A stretch of 64,000 nt of DNA from assembly GCA_050246115.1 (NCBI GenBank), contig JBFWWP010000017.1, forward strand, positions 62,001 through 126,000, read 5' to 3'. Within the stretch, counting starts at the first letter, position 1, and every line of letters starts with the position of its first letter. This document shows, one piece after another, positions 11,529 to 19,932 of this stretch. This stretch comes from JBFWWP01 sp050246115 (GTDB lineage Bacteria; Planctomycetota; UBA8108; UBA1146; JAJFFE01). The notes beneath the pieces are model-generated. The model was not told where the DNA came from. It worked only from the letters and a program-made list of their open reading frames with translations, and searched no databases. A program made the translations under genes and the position numbers.

Positions 11529-12808
11529 GCGATACGGTCAGCTACGCCGCCGACTTGGAGTGCGCCCGTGGCTTGGATGCGGCGGATGCACTCGCCCCCT
11601 ATCGGGAGCGGTTTCACATTCCTCGACGCCCGGACGGTCAGCCGGTCATCTACTTCTGCGGGAACTCCCTCGGGCTTCAGCCGCGTGACGTAGAGCGAGC
11701 GTTGCTCGAGGAACTCGAGGATTGGCGCCAGCTTGCCGTGCACGCCCATTTCCAGGGACGCCACCCGTGGTACTCCTACCACGAGCTGTTCCGCGAGACC
11801 GGAGCGCGCTTGGTCGGTGCGCTCCCCGGTGAGGTCGTGATGATGAACAGCCTCACGACCAACCTTCACTTGCTGCTCGTCAGCTTCTATCGACCGACCG
11901 CCGAGCGCGCGAAGATCCTCATCGAAGACGCCGCGTTCCCGTCGGACATCTACGCCGTGAAGTCGCAGCTGCGGTTCCACGGTCGCGATCCCGAAACCGA
12001 TCTCGTCGTCGCCAAGCCTCGAGTCGGTGAGAGTTGGGTCCGCACCGAGGACCTCGAGGAGTTACTCGCCGTGCACGGGGAGCGAATCGCGCTGGTCCTG
12101 CTCGGCGGCGTCAACTACTTCTCGGGGCAGCTGTTCGACCTCGCCCGGATCACCCGAGCGGCGCAGGCACGGGGCTGTGTCGTCGGCTTCGACCTCGCGC
12201 ATGCCGCAGGCAACGCCGAACTCCGGCTCCACGACTGGAACGTCGATTTTGCCGTTTGGTGCAGCTACAAGTATCTCAACTCCGGCCCGGGCGCGGTCGC
12301 TGGCTGCTTCGTGCACGAACGCCACGGACGCGACCACGAGCTGCCTCGCTTCGCCGGTTGGTGGGGGAACGACCCGCAGCAGCGGTTCCAGATGCACTTG
12401 ATGGCGGACTTCGAGCCCCAAGCCGGCGCCGACGGGTGGCAGCTCAGTAACCCACCGATTCTCGCACTCGCCCCACTGCGCGTCTCGCTCGACATCTTCG
12501 ACCACGTCGGCATGGCCGCCCTCCGAGCGAAGTCTGTCCGCCTGACGGGTTACCTCGAGTACCTCCTGGATCGTCTTCCGGGTGGGCTCGAGATCCTGAC
12601 CCCGCGCGCTCCGGGCGAACGGGGCTGCCAATTGTCGATCCGGGTCCCTGGGAACGGCCGTGCGACACTCGCCGAGTTGGAGCGTGCGGGAGTCGTATGC
12701 GACTTCCGAGCGCCGGATGTCATCCGGGTAGCGCCGGTACCCCTCTACAACTCCTTCGAGGATGTCTTTCGATTCGCCTCGTACCTCGGCGCGCACACCG
12801 GCGGCTGA
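11525..12808 (+). CDS. kynU: Kynureninase
   Basis: 427 residues, ATG 11525 overlapping the ACMSD stop. PLP-dependent hydrolase cleaving kynurenine or 3-hydroxykynurenine to alanine plus anthranilate or 3-hydroxyanthranilate. The sequence shows the family landmarks in order: YFCGNSLGLQP at the N-terminus, NSLTTNLH phosphate-cup loop, EDAAFPSD, FDLAHAAGN (Asp/His contacting PLP), and the Schiff-base lysine in WCSYKYLNSGPG (K249). FAGWWGND and the C-terminal RVAPVPLYNSFED are also typical. Paired with ACMSD it makes and later consumes the 3-hydroxyanthranilate branch; the intervening dioxygenase is not in this window. Nothing looks truncated. Confidence 0.96.
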   Translation: MSDTVSYAADLECARGLDAADALAPYRERFHIPRRPDGQPVIYFCGNSLGLQPRDVERALLEELEDWRQLAVHAHFQGRHPWYSYHELFRETGARLVGALPGEVVMMNSLTTNLHLLLVSFYRPTAERAKILIEDAAFPSDIYAVKSQLRFHGRDPETDLVVAKPRVGESWVRTEDLEELLAVHGERIALVLLGGVNYFSGQLFDLARITRAAQARGCVVGFDLAHAAGNAELRLHDWNVDFAVWCSYKYLNSGPGAVAGCFVHERHGRDHELPRFAGWWGNDPQQRFQMHLMADFEPQAGADGWQLSNPPILALAPLRVSLDIFDHVGMAALRAKSVRLTGYLEYLLDRLPGGLEILTPRAPGERGCQLSIRVPGNGRATLAELERAGVVCDFRAPDVIRVAPVPLYNSFEDVFRFASYLGAHTGG

Positions 12809-13174
12809 GGAGGGCCCGGAACCAGGACCTGCTCCCCGCAGCGGTGCCTCCCGCCCGTCGCGCTCGTGTCGCACCTGCGGGGTTGCCGATTCGTGACGAT
12901 CCCGTGGCGTGTTGCCCGGGCGATTCTCCCGCACTGCGCCGATCGCCGACTCGACGATGCCCCACCCCGGACGCGTTCGCGCCGCCTCCTCGCGCCCCGC
13001 GACGCGCGCTTTGGTCGGCCCCGATTTCGCATCGTAATCTCCCAGAGGCGACCTACTTCGGTCGTCAACGGTGGCAAACGTACGAGGGGATTCGGACGCC
13101 GGCCCTGGCTCCGACCGCGCTGGACCGACTTCCTCCGCGTCCCGTCCGTCACTTCTGGTCGAGAAGGTGTAGTG
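12809..13174. other. Intergenic region before the pseudopilin operon
   Basis: No gene, strong hairpin or clear promoter found. A GAGAAGG ribosome site lies at 13161-13167 ahead of the first pseudopilin start. Confidence 0.4.
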
Positions 13175-13594
13175 ATGAACGCGCTCATGGACTCCCCACG
13201 ATCCGAGTCGCGGCCCGCCGGCCGCAAGCTCGATGACGGTTTCTCCCTCATGGAAGTGGCTATGGCGGTTTCGCTGCTCTCGATCCTGACGATCTCCACC
13301 CTGTTGACTCTGGTGCCCGTGAGCCGCCAGACCCGCCTGAACCGGGAAGTCGAGGCCGCCACATCGGAGGTTCGGAACGTGTTGGAGCAGGTGCAGTCGA
13401 CGCCGTATGCGGAGATCCTGACGGCGTACCCCGATGGCTCCACGATCGCTGTCGAGCGACTGGAGGACGGTCAGATGAGTATCGGCTACGAGGACCCGGC
13501 CGCCGATCCACTCGTGATGAACTTGGCGATTTCCTGGACCAGTCCGCAGGTCGGGGCCATGACACGCGCCTTCGTAACGGTGAAGACGAAGTGA
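13175..13594 (+). CDS. Type IV pilin-like protein (PilV-like minor pseudopilin)
   Basis: 139 residues from ATG 13175 (a GTG at 13172 is in frame just before). A class III leader precedes the prepilin peptidase site: DDG followed by FSLMEVAMAVSLLSIL, with Glu at +5 of the processed protein. This would be cleaved and N-methylated by PilD and inserted as an inner-membrane helix. The rest is a short globular domain of the PilV kind (methionine-poor, no Cys). It is first in a three-gene run with the starts at 13603 and 14179, a PilV-PilW-PilX-like order that forms the tip or priming complex of type IV pili or of a type II-like secretion pseudopilus. Confidence 0.85.
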   Translation: MNALMDSPRSESRPAGRKLDDGFSLMEVAMAVSLLSILTISTLLTLVPVSRQTRLNREVEAATSEVRNVLEQVQSTPYAEILTAYPDGSTIAVERLEDGQMSIGYEDPAADPLVMNLAISWTSPQVGAMTRAFVTVKTK

Positions 13595-13602
13595 GGAGCA
13601 TC

Positions 13603-14169
13603 ATGAAGCGGCAGGAAGGTTACACCCTCCTCGAGATGTCGATCGCAGTGGCCGTGACCTCGCTCATGATCGCGCTGGTACTCAGCGTCGGTGTGGAAAC
13701 CGTCGGCTTCGCGAGTTATGCGGACGAGGACTTCTCGGTTCAGTTCGAGGCCAACCGGGCGTTCGATCGGACCACCGAGATCTTGCGCAAGGTGGGTCGC
13801 AATACGGTCTCCGGCGTCACCTACCCTGCGATCTCACCGGATGGTTCCGAGATCTCGTTCCGCGTGCTCCAGGACGCGGACGGGAACGGATACCCATTCG
13901 ACGGCACGACCGGCGACCTCGAGTGGACGAGCGATGTCTTCACGATCCGGAGGGACGCCGCCGACGACACGCTGTACGTTTTCGACCAGTTCGGCAACCG
14001 CGTATGGACCCTGGGGCGCTACGTCGACGAAGTGCAGTTCGAGATGGTCGAACAGAACAACACTCTTGGAATCGACGAAGTCAGCGCCAGCATCTCGGCG
14101 AGTCACCTGGCCAACGACGGCAACGAGATTCGATACACGGCTTCCGGCAGCATTCACATGCGCAATTGA
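13603..14169 (+). CDS. Type IV pilin-like protein (PilW-like minor pseudopilin)
   Basis: 188 residues from ATG 13603, which lies eight bases after the previous stop with GAGGAG between. The prepilin motif QEG-YTLLEMSIAVAVTSLM is near the very N-terminus with the usual Glu at +5. The domain after the helix has the RAFDRTTEILRKVGRN pattern seen in PilW-like proteins, where the first conserved helix packs against the pilus axis, then a beta-rich region without Cys. Likely a minor pseudopilin working with its two neighbours. Confidence 0.85.
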   Translation: MKRQEGYTLLEMSIAVAVTSLMIALVLSVGVETVGFASYADEDFSVQFEANRAFDRTTEILRKVGRNTVSGVTYPAISPDGSEISFRVLQDADGNGYPFDGTTGDLEWTSDVFTIRRDAADDTLYVFDQFGNRVWTLGRYVDEVQFEMVEQNNTLGIDEVSASISASHLANDGNEIRYTASGSIHMRN

Positions 14170-14178
14170 GAGAGGCGA

Positions 14179-15804
14179 ATGACCATGTCGACTCGAATCG
14201 CAGGAGGACGAGAGCAGGGAGCGGTCTTGCTCCTTGCCATCATCTTCACCTTCGTCATAGGACTGCTCGTGGCAGGCACGGTTACTACCTCGGTGAGCGA
14301 GTCCCGGAGCAGCATGTTCAGCATGAACCACGCGGACGCCTTGGCCCGGGCCGAGGGCACGACCGAGGTGGCCCAGAAGCAGATGCTCGACGCTGTAGCG
14401 AACTTCTATAGTCCCTCGCTGTCAGGTTCGGTGACGCTCGCGGGGCAGAACTACACGTACGCCATCGCGCCGGCCGGCCCGAGCCTACAGGTCACCGATC
14501 TCGACGGCGTCACCCTGGTGATCCAGCCGTTCGAGATCACCGCGGAAGCGCAGATCGAGAACGCCAGCGCCCGCGTCCAGCGCATCGCCGATCTCACGCT
14601 CACGCCGATCTTCCAGTACATGATCTTCTACGACGACGATCTCGAGATTCTCCCCGGCCCAGCCATGACCCTCGGCGGGAGAGTGCACTCGAACGGCAGC
14701 ATCTACATCGGCTCCGGGAACACTCTCACCGTCGACTCGAACTATCTGCGGGCGACTGGCGAGATCCTCCGGCAGCGGAAGAACGATGGCACTGCGACCG
14801 GCGGCACGATCGACATCAAGGTGTACGGGGACTCGTCCTTCGTGAACATGGCTTCCGGGATGGACTCGAGCAACGACGACTGGGTCAACTTGGCGCTCGA
14901 CACGTGGGGCGGAACCGTTCAGAGCGGTGCGCACGGTGTGGCGGAAGTCGCGGCGCCGGCGATCGGCAGCATCAAAGCCTTCGACGACATGGGTGCTCCC
15001 GGCTACTACCACGACAGCGCAGACCTCGTGATCGTCGACGGGCAGGCCTTCGACACCAACGGCAATGCCATTGTGCTGCCGGTCGGAGTGGTGCAGGAGC
15101 GCACCATGTTCGACGGGCGCGAGAACAAGACGATCACCGTCACGGAGATCGATCTCGGTGCGCTGGCCTTGTCCGGGAACTTCCCGGCCAACGGCCTGAT
15201 CTACTCCTACCGGACCGATGCCAGTAGCTCCCAGCCGAACGGAGTGCGACTGACGAACGGCGCCGAGCTCGCGGCTCCGTTGACGGTGGTCACCGAGGAC
15301 CCGCTGTTCATTCACGGCGACTTCAACACCGTGAACAAGAAGGGCGCCGCGGTAATGGCCGATGCCGTGAATCTGCTGTCGAATGCGTGGGACGACTCGA
15401 AGGGGGCTGGGTCCTTGCCGACGGCAGCGAGCACGACCTTCAACGTCGCCATGGTTACCGGCAACGTCCCGACCCCGGACGGCGGCGGCTCGTACTCGGG
15501 CGGCTTCGAGAACCTGCCGCGTTTCCACGAGAACTGGTCTGGGCGGACCTGCTCGATCCGCGGGTCGTTCATCAAGATCTTCGATAGTGAAATCGCCACG
15601 TCCCCCTGGGCGTATGGCGGCCAAGTCTACACCGCGCCGGTGCGCGACTGGCAATACGATCCTGACCTCAACGACCTCGGCAATCTCCCGCCGTTCACGC
15701 CGAACGCGGTCTACTTCCGTCGGGTCCTGTGGAGCGACTTCGTCCCGGTGCCGTTCACAGCGGGTCCGGCGGCAGTCGTCGACGAGGACCCTCTCGGCGG
15801 GTAG
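14179..15804 (+). CDS. PilX-like pilus assembly protein with long C-terminal domain
   Basis: 541 residues from ATG 14179, nine bases after the PilW-like stop. The N-terminus REQGAVLLLAIIFTFVIGLL is a PilX_N-type membrane helix (G-A-V-LLLAII form rather than the classical FTLIE), followed by EAxxxAEGTTEVAQKQM-like amphipathic helix. The remainder is a long beta-rich region with GGRVHSNGSIYIGSGN, a sequence style found in large PilX-like proteins of planctomycetes and delta-proteobacteria, where it is thought to be exposed at the pilus tip. The gene ends before a strong bidirectional terminator. Function is inferred from position and N-terminus only. Confidence 0.8.
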   Translation: MTMSTRIAGGREQGAVLLLAIIFTFVIGLLVAGTVTTSVSESRSSMFSMNHADALARAEGTTEVAQKQMLDAVANFYSPSLSGSVTLAGQNYTYAIAPAGPSLQVTDLDGVTLVIQPFEITAEAQIENASARVQRIADLTLTPIFQYMIFYDDDLEILPGPAMTLGGRVHSNGSIYIGSGNTLTVDSNYLRATGEILRQRKNDGTATGGTIDIKVYGDSSFVNMASGMDSSNDDWVNLALDTWGGTVQSGAHGVAEVAAPAIGSIKAFDDMGAPGYYHDSADLVIVDGQAFDTNGNAIVLPVGVVQERTMFDGRENKTITVTEIDLGALALSGNFPANGLIYSYRTDASSSQPNGVRLTNGAELAAPLTVVTEDPLFIHGDFNTVNKKGAAVMADAVNLLSNAWDDSKGAGSLPTAASTTFNVAMVTGNVPTPDGGGSYSGGFENLPRFHENWSGRTCSIRGSFIKIFDSEIATSPWAYGGQVYTAPVRDWQYDPDLNDLGNLPPFTPNAVYFRRVLWSDFVPVPFTAGPAAVVDEDPLGG

Positions 15805-15885
15805 GCCGGGCCACCAAGCCCGTGGGTCGGAAGGGGAGCGCGAGCTGGCCCCAGGTCCCAGGAAGTGCAAAAAGCAGAGTGTTCC

Positions 15886-15917
15886 GGCCACGGAAGGAGT
15901 TGCTTCCTTCCGTGGCC
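15886..15917. terminator. Perfect 13-bp hairpin between convergent genes
   Basis: GGCCACGGAAGGA at 15886-15898 pairs perfectly with 15905-15917 around the loop GTTGCT. It lies between the pseudopilin operon stop (15804) and the phosphoesterase stop (15968, opposite strand), so it probably terminates both. Confidence 0.8.
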
Positions 15918-15967
15918 GCGTTCGTTGGAGAGCGCTGCCCGAAACGGGCTCGCTCGCTGCCCGGGCC

Positions 15968-17914
15968 TCAGAACGTCGCGCCGACGATGCTCGCAGCCCC
16001 CCGGAGCTCTGCGTGGCCGGCGTTCTGGCTGTGGTCCGGGGCAAACGGTCCGAGGGCTCGGTCGAAGTGAAGGAGCAGCAGCGTGCGCTCGTCGACCGGG
16101 TGCGTGCGCTCGGGCGTGAAGTCGACCGTGTAGCGCGCCGTGCTCGAGATCCGCACTTCGTCGATCCGCCCACAGAAGAACTCGTTGGGGTCGCCCCGCC
16201 GCGTCGGTTCCGCACCGATGAAAAGCGGCAGCGTGTTGATCGTCCGGTCTCCTTGCGCCGGTCTCTCGGCAACCACCCTGCCGTTCACGAAGAGCCGTAC
16301 CCGGGTCGCATCGAAGACCCCGGCAACATGGGTCCATGCTCCTCCGGGAATGGGCTCTTGCGCGCGCGCCGTAACGTAGGCGCCGCCGAGGTGCACGCCG
16401 AAGGCCGGGCGGCCATCGGTCATGGCGAGGAAGTACTCGGAACTCTCACTCTTCGCGAGGATCGAGCGTTGCCCGTGGCTCTGGTCCGGCCAGATCCAAG
16501 CTTCGATCGCGAAGGCACCTTGGGGAGGTGAGCCAAACGGACTCGCGACGGCGGCGCAGGCCTGTTTGCCGTCGAGCGCGAGCCACGCGTCGGCGGGCGC
16601 GAAGTCGTCGGCGATGACCTCGGTCAATACTGCAGCCGGCCGAACGACTCGGGACGGGAGCTGGATGCGAGCGTGCTCGGCGAGGTATGTAACCTCTTCG
16701 ACGAACTCTGGTAGTGATCCTCCCGAGTCCCGCGGTCCCTCGCCCGCGAAAACGACTTCGCGTCGCGCGCCGGGTTCCAAGTACGCGTGGTGATGGTCCG
16801 GCCGTACGCGCCAGCCATTGCCGCGCGTGTCTACGCTCCATGCGACCTCGATGGGCCTCGTCGACGGGTTGTGGACCTCGAGCACGCACAGGCCACGGGC
16901 GCCGTCGCGTTCGATTCGCAGGGGGGCGCCGGCTCGCGCGATCGGCGCCTCCAAGACTTTGGCCACGTCGCGCAGGTACTCTTCCGACAACGTCCGCGGG
17001 TCGACGACCGCACCGACGGGAATCGCGGCGATGGAGATTCCTTGCTCCCTCACAGTCACGATGTCGAAGTGCTGGAGGTAGCCGGCAGTGGGCGCCTCGT
17101 ACTCTTTGCTGCCGCCGGTCGTGCCGAGGGTCACGTACTCGATCCCGTCACGCACCCCGCCGTGGCGCATCTGGTGGATGTGGCCGGCGAAGACCGCGGT
17201 TACGTTGCCGGCCTCCGCGAGCACGGCGTGGACCCGGTCCCAGTTGGTGCCCTTGTAGTAGTCCGAGATCCACCGCGGGTGGTGCAGGAACACGAAGACG
17301 TGGCGGCGATCTCGATTGGCCGTGAGCGCCGAGCGCAACCACGTGAGCTGTTCCTCGCTCATCTGGGTATGGCGGGCCTCCCGGAACCCCTTGGTGTTGG
17401 TGGCGCGGTCGCCTTCGTCGGAGTAGAGCACGATGAAAGCCGCAGACTTGTGGGCGAACCAGTACCAGAGCGGGCCGAAGTGCGTCTCGTAGTTGACCTC
17501 GTGTTCGCCGACCGGCTTGTCGTCGCCGCGCCAGTAGACGTCGTGGTTGCCCGCGACCGGAAACCACGGGCGCCGCAACCCCTCCAGGATGCGCTTGAAG
17601 TCCTGCATCTCGGTCAGCCACTGCGCGGTGTCGTTGTAGCCCGGGACCAGGTCACCGACGGTCATGATGAGATCGGGATCGAGAAGGTTGACGTCCTTTA
17701 CGGCTTGTTCGAGGACCAGGAGTCCCTCCGGTGGTCCCGTGGTCCGGTCCCCGAACACGGCGAAGTGCCAGACGCCTTCCTCTTTCGGCAGCGGCAGCCG
17801 TTGGGCGCCGAGGGGGCGGTCGGTGTGGACATGCTGCGCACGGGCCGTGCTGTCGCCGATGATCACACCGACGCCCAAGGTAGCGAGCGCAAGCCAAGTG
17901 AGCCGATGGGACAT
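15968..17914 (-). CDS. Secreted calcineurin-like phosphoesterase fused to a LamG domain
   Basis: 648 residues from ATG 17914, chosen over longer in-frame starts because a signal peptide (MSHRLTWLALATLG..., cleavage near ARA) begins there. Metallophosphoesterase motifs appear in order: FAVFGDRTTG, TVGDLVPG, VAGNHD, LHHPRW and FAGHIHQ, giving the usual two-metal site. A middle beta domain follows, and the last 190 or so residues are a LamG/concanavalin-like lectin domain (AFAIEAWIWPDQ, WTHVAGVFD, RIDEVRISSTARY, FTP). This would be a periplasmic or surface enzyme acting on a phosphate ester anchored to or near glycans; the substrate is unknown. It lies 181 bases downstream of the permease genes on the same strand, so co-transcription is possible but not certain. 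Confidence 0.88.
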   Translation of the reverse strand: MSHRLTWLALATLGVGVIIGDSTARAQHVHTDRPLGAQRLPLPKEEGVWHFAVFGDRTTGPPEGLLVLEQAVKDVNLLDPDLIMTVGDLVPGYNDTAQWLTEMQDFKRILEGLRRPWFPVAGNHDVYWRGDDKPVGEHEVNYETHFGPLWYWFAHKSAAFIVLYSDEGDRATNTKGFREARHTQMSEEQLTWLRSALTANRDRRHVFVFLHHPRWISDYYKGTNWDRVHAVLAEAGNVTAVFAGHIHQMRHGGVRDGIEYVTLGTTGGSKEYEAPTAGYLQHFDIVTVREQGISIAAIPVGAVVDPRTLSEEYLRDVAKVLEAPIARAGAPLRIERDGARGLCVLEVHNPSTRPIEVAWSVDTRGNGWRVRPDHHHAYLEPGARREVVFAGEGPRDSGGSLPEFVEEVTYLAEHARIQLPSRVVRPAAVLTEVIADDFAPADAWLALDGKQACAAVASPFGSPPQGAFAIEAWIWPDQSHGQRSILAKSESSEYFLAMTDGRPAFGVHLGGAYVTARAQEPIPGGAWTHVAGVFDATRVRLFVNGRVVAERPAQGDRTINTLPLFIGAEPTRRGDPNEFFCGRIDEVRISSTARYTVDFTPERTHPVDERTLLLLHFDRALGPFAPDHSQNAGHAELRGAASIVGATF

Positions 17915-18095
17915 CGCGGACTCCTCCCGAGAAACGATCCCCTGTGCGTCACGCGCACCGCAGCGCGGGCGCCCCGCGGCGCCTCGCACGAAGAGGCGCG
18001 CTCCGCGCCGCGAAGGGAAGCTGGCAAAGACGAAGATGCGAGCAAGAGTCGATCAAGCGTTCGGTTCGTCGGACGACTCGCGAGGGGACGTGACG

Positions 18096-18965
18096 TCAGG
18101 CCCGCATCTTCGGATCCAATGCGTCGCGGAGCCCGTCCCCGAACAGATTGAATCCCAGGAGCGTGATCATGATGGCTAGCCCGGGAAAGACCCCCATCCA
18201 CGACATCTCGATCCAGTAGTCCTTCGAATCCACCAGCATGCGACCCCAAGTCGGAGCTGGCGGCGGGAGGCCGACTCCCAAGAACGAGAGCCCCGCCTCG
18301 GCCAGGATGTTCCCGGCAACCATGAGAGTGCTCACCACCACGATGGGGCCCATGCAATTGGGCAGGATGTGACGCACGAGGATGAACACTGGCGATTGGC
18401 CCAGGGCACGCGCGGCCAGCACGTACTCGGACTCCCGGAGGGTGATCACTTGCCCACGGACGATCCGCGCGATGCCGGGCCAACCGACGAGTCCAAGGGC
18501 CGCGAAGACCACCCCTTCCGTTTGGCGCTCGAAGGTGGCCAAGATCCCGATGGCGAGGAGCAAGCTCGGGAATGCGAAGAAAGTGTCGGTCACGCGCGAG
18601 AGGATCCAGTCGATGGTGCCGAGGAAGAAGCCGGAGAGGCTGCCGATCAGTACGCCGAGGATCACGGCTACCGAGGTGCCGATGGCGCCGACCCGCAGCG
18701 AGAATCCAGCCCCGTGGATCAGTCGCGATAGGACGTCGCGACCCGCCTCGTCCGTGCCGAGCCAATGGGCGGGGTGTGCACCGGGGGCTACACGGAAGGC
18801 GTCGGCAGCGCCTCGTTCGTGCGGGTCGTGGGGAGCCAGCCACTCCGGAAAGGTACCGACGATCACGACCACGAGCACGATCGACAGTCCGACGACTGCC
18901 AGTCGATTGCGCAGCAACCGGCGCACTGCGAGCCGGAGCGGAGACGATCCCTTGCCGCGAGCCAT
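18096..18965 (-). CDS. Peptide/nickel-type ABC transporter permease (DppC/OppC family)
   Basis: 289 residues, about six membrane segments. The N-terminal RLAVRRLLRNRLAVVGLSIV with a following periplasmic HDPHERG...LGTDEAGRDVLSRLIHG region is diagnostic of the OppC/DppC group. The cytoplasmic EAA loop reads REsEYVLAARALG...HILPN and would contact the ATPase. The start ATG overlaps the stop of the OppB-like gene by one base (TAATG). The partner ATPases DppD/F are not in this window, so they must be supplied from elsewhere if the transporter works. Confidence 0.93.
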   Translation of the reverse strand: MARGKGSSPLRLAVRRLLRNRLAVVGLSIVLVVVIVGTFPEWLAPHDPHERGAADAFRVAPGAHPAHWLGTDEAGRDVLSRLIHGAGFSLRVGAIGTSVAVILGVLIGSLSGFFLGTIDWILSRVTDTFFAFPSLLLAIGILATFERQTEGVVFAALGLVGWPGIARIVRGQVITLRESEYVLAARALGQSPVFILVRHILPNCMGPIVVVSTLMVAGNILAEAGLSFLGVGLPPPAPTWGRMLVDSKDYWIEMSWMGVFPGLAIMITLLGFNLFGDGLRDALDPKMRA

Positions 18966-19924
18966 TAACCCCTCCCGAGGCGAATGCGTGGGTCGAGCAC
19001 CGCATACAGCAGGTCGACCAGCAGGTTCACCAGCACGAAGACCAGTGCCATGAATAGAATACCCCCGGTGATCACGAAGCGGTCCCGCTGTTGGATCGCG
19101 GTGACGACCTCACGCCCCAGTCCTGGCAATGAGAACACCGACTCGGTCAAGACCGCGCCGACCAGCAAGTACGCGAACGAGTTGCCGATCACCGTGACGA
19201 TCGGAATCGACGCGTTGCGGAGCGCATGGCGCACGACGACGGCCCAGCTCCCGAGCCCTTTGGAGCGGGCGGTTCGGATGAAGTCCTGCGTGAGCACGTC
19301 GAGCATGGCGGAGCGCGTGAGTCGAGCGATCGTGGCCGAGAAGACGAGTCCAAGGGTGAGTGACGGCAGAATGTACGATGGGAGCTGCGCGAAGAAGCCG
19401 TCACCCTGGATGCCGGTGAGAGCGCGCCCGCCGAACATGGACGCGAGCGTGGGGGCCACGAAAATGACCATCATGATTCCGAGCCAGAAAACCGGCATCG
19501 AGACGCCCACCACCGCGAACAGCATGGCCGCGTAGTCCAGCCATGTGCGACTCTTGACGGCAGAGATCACCCCGGCCACCACGCCGATCACCGACGCGAT
19601 CAAGGTGCCGAAGACAGCCAGCCGAAACGTCACCGAGAAGGCCCCCAGGATGATGCTCCGCACCGGGGTGCCGGACTTGACGTCCGACTCGCCGAAATCG
19701 AGTAGCGCCGCATTCTTCAGATAGCGCACGTACTGCGTGAAGAACGGGTCGAGGTAGCCCCGCTCACGGTTGTACGCCTCGACCATCACCGGGTCGGCCT
19801 GTTGACCCAACCGGATGCGCCCAGGATCGCCCGGGATGTTCGCGTTCAGCGTGAACACCAGCAGCGTGACCAGCAGGATTACCGGGATGACTCCCAACAG
19901 CCGGCGAACCACATAGGTGAGCAT
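18965..19924 (-). CDS. Peptide-type ABC transporter permease (DppB/OppB family)
   Basis: 319 residues from ATG 19924. The first segment is the canonical TYVVRRLLGVIPVILLVTLLVF. NIPGDPGR follows, then membrane segments and the EAA loop with DFIRTARSKGLG...VVRHALRNASIPIVTVIG. The C-terminus DLLYAVLDPRIR is also typical. It lies eight bases downstream of the binding-protein gene and overlaps the OppC-like gene, so all three are one transcription unit, minus strand. Confidence 0.94.
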   Translation of the reverse strand: MLTYVVRRLLGVIPVILLVTLLVFTLNANIPGDPGRIRLGQQADPVMVEAYNRERGYLDPFFTQYVRYLKNAALLDFGESDVKSGTPVRSIILGAFSVTFRLAVFGTLIASVIGVVAGVISAVKSRTWLDYAAMLFAVVGVSMPVFWLGIMMVIFVAPTLASMFGGRALTGIQGDGFFAQLPSYILPSLTLGLVFSATIARLTRSAMLDVLTQDFIRTARSKGLGSWAVVVRHALRNASIPIVTVIGNSFAYLLVGAVLTESVFSLPGLGREVVTAIQQRDRFVITGGILFMALVFVLVNLLVDLLYAVLDPRIRLGRG

Positions 19925-19932
19925 CGGCTGAC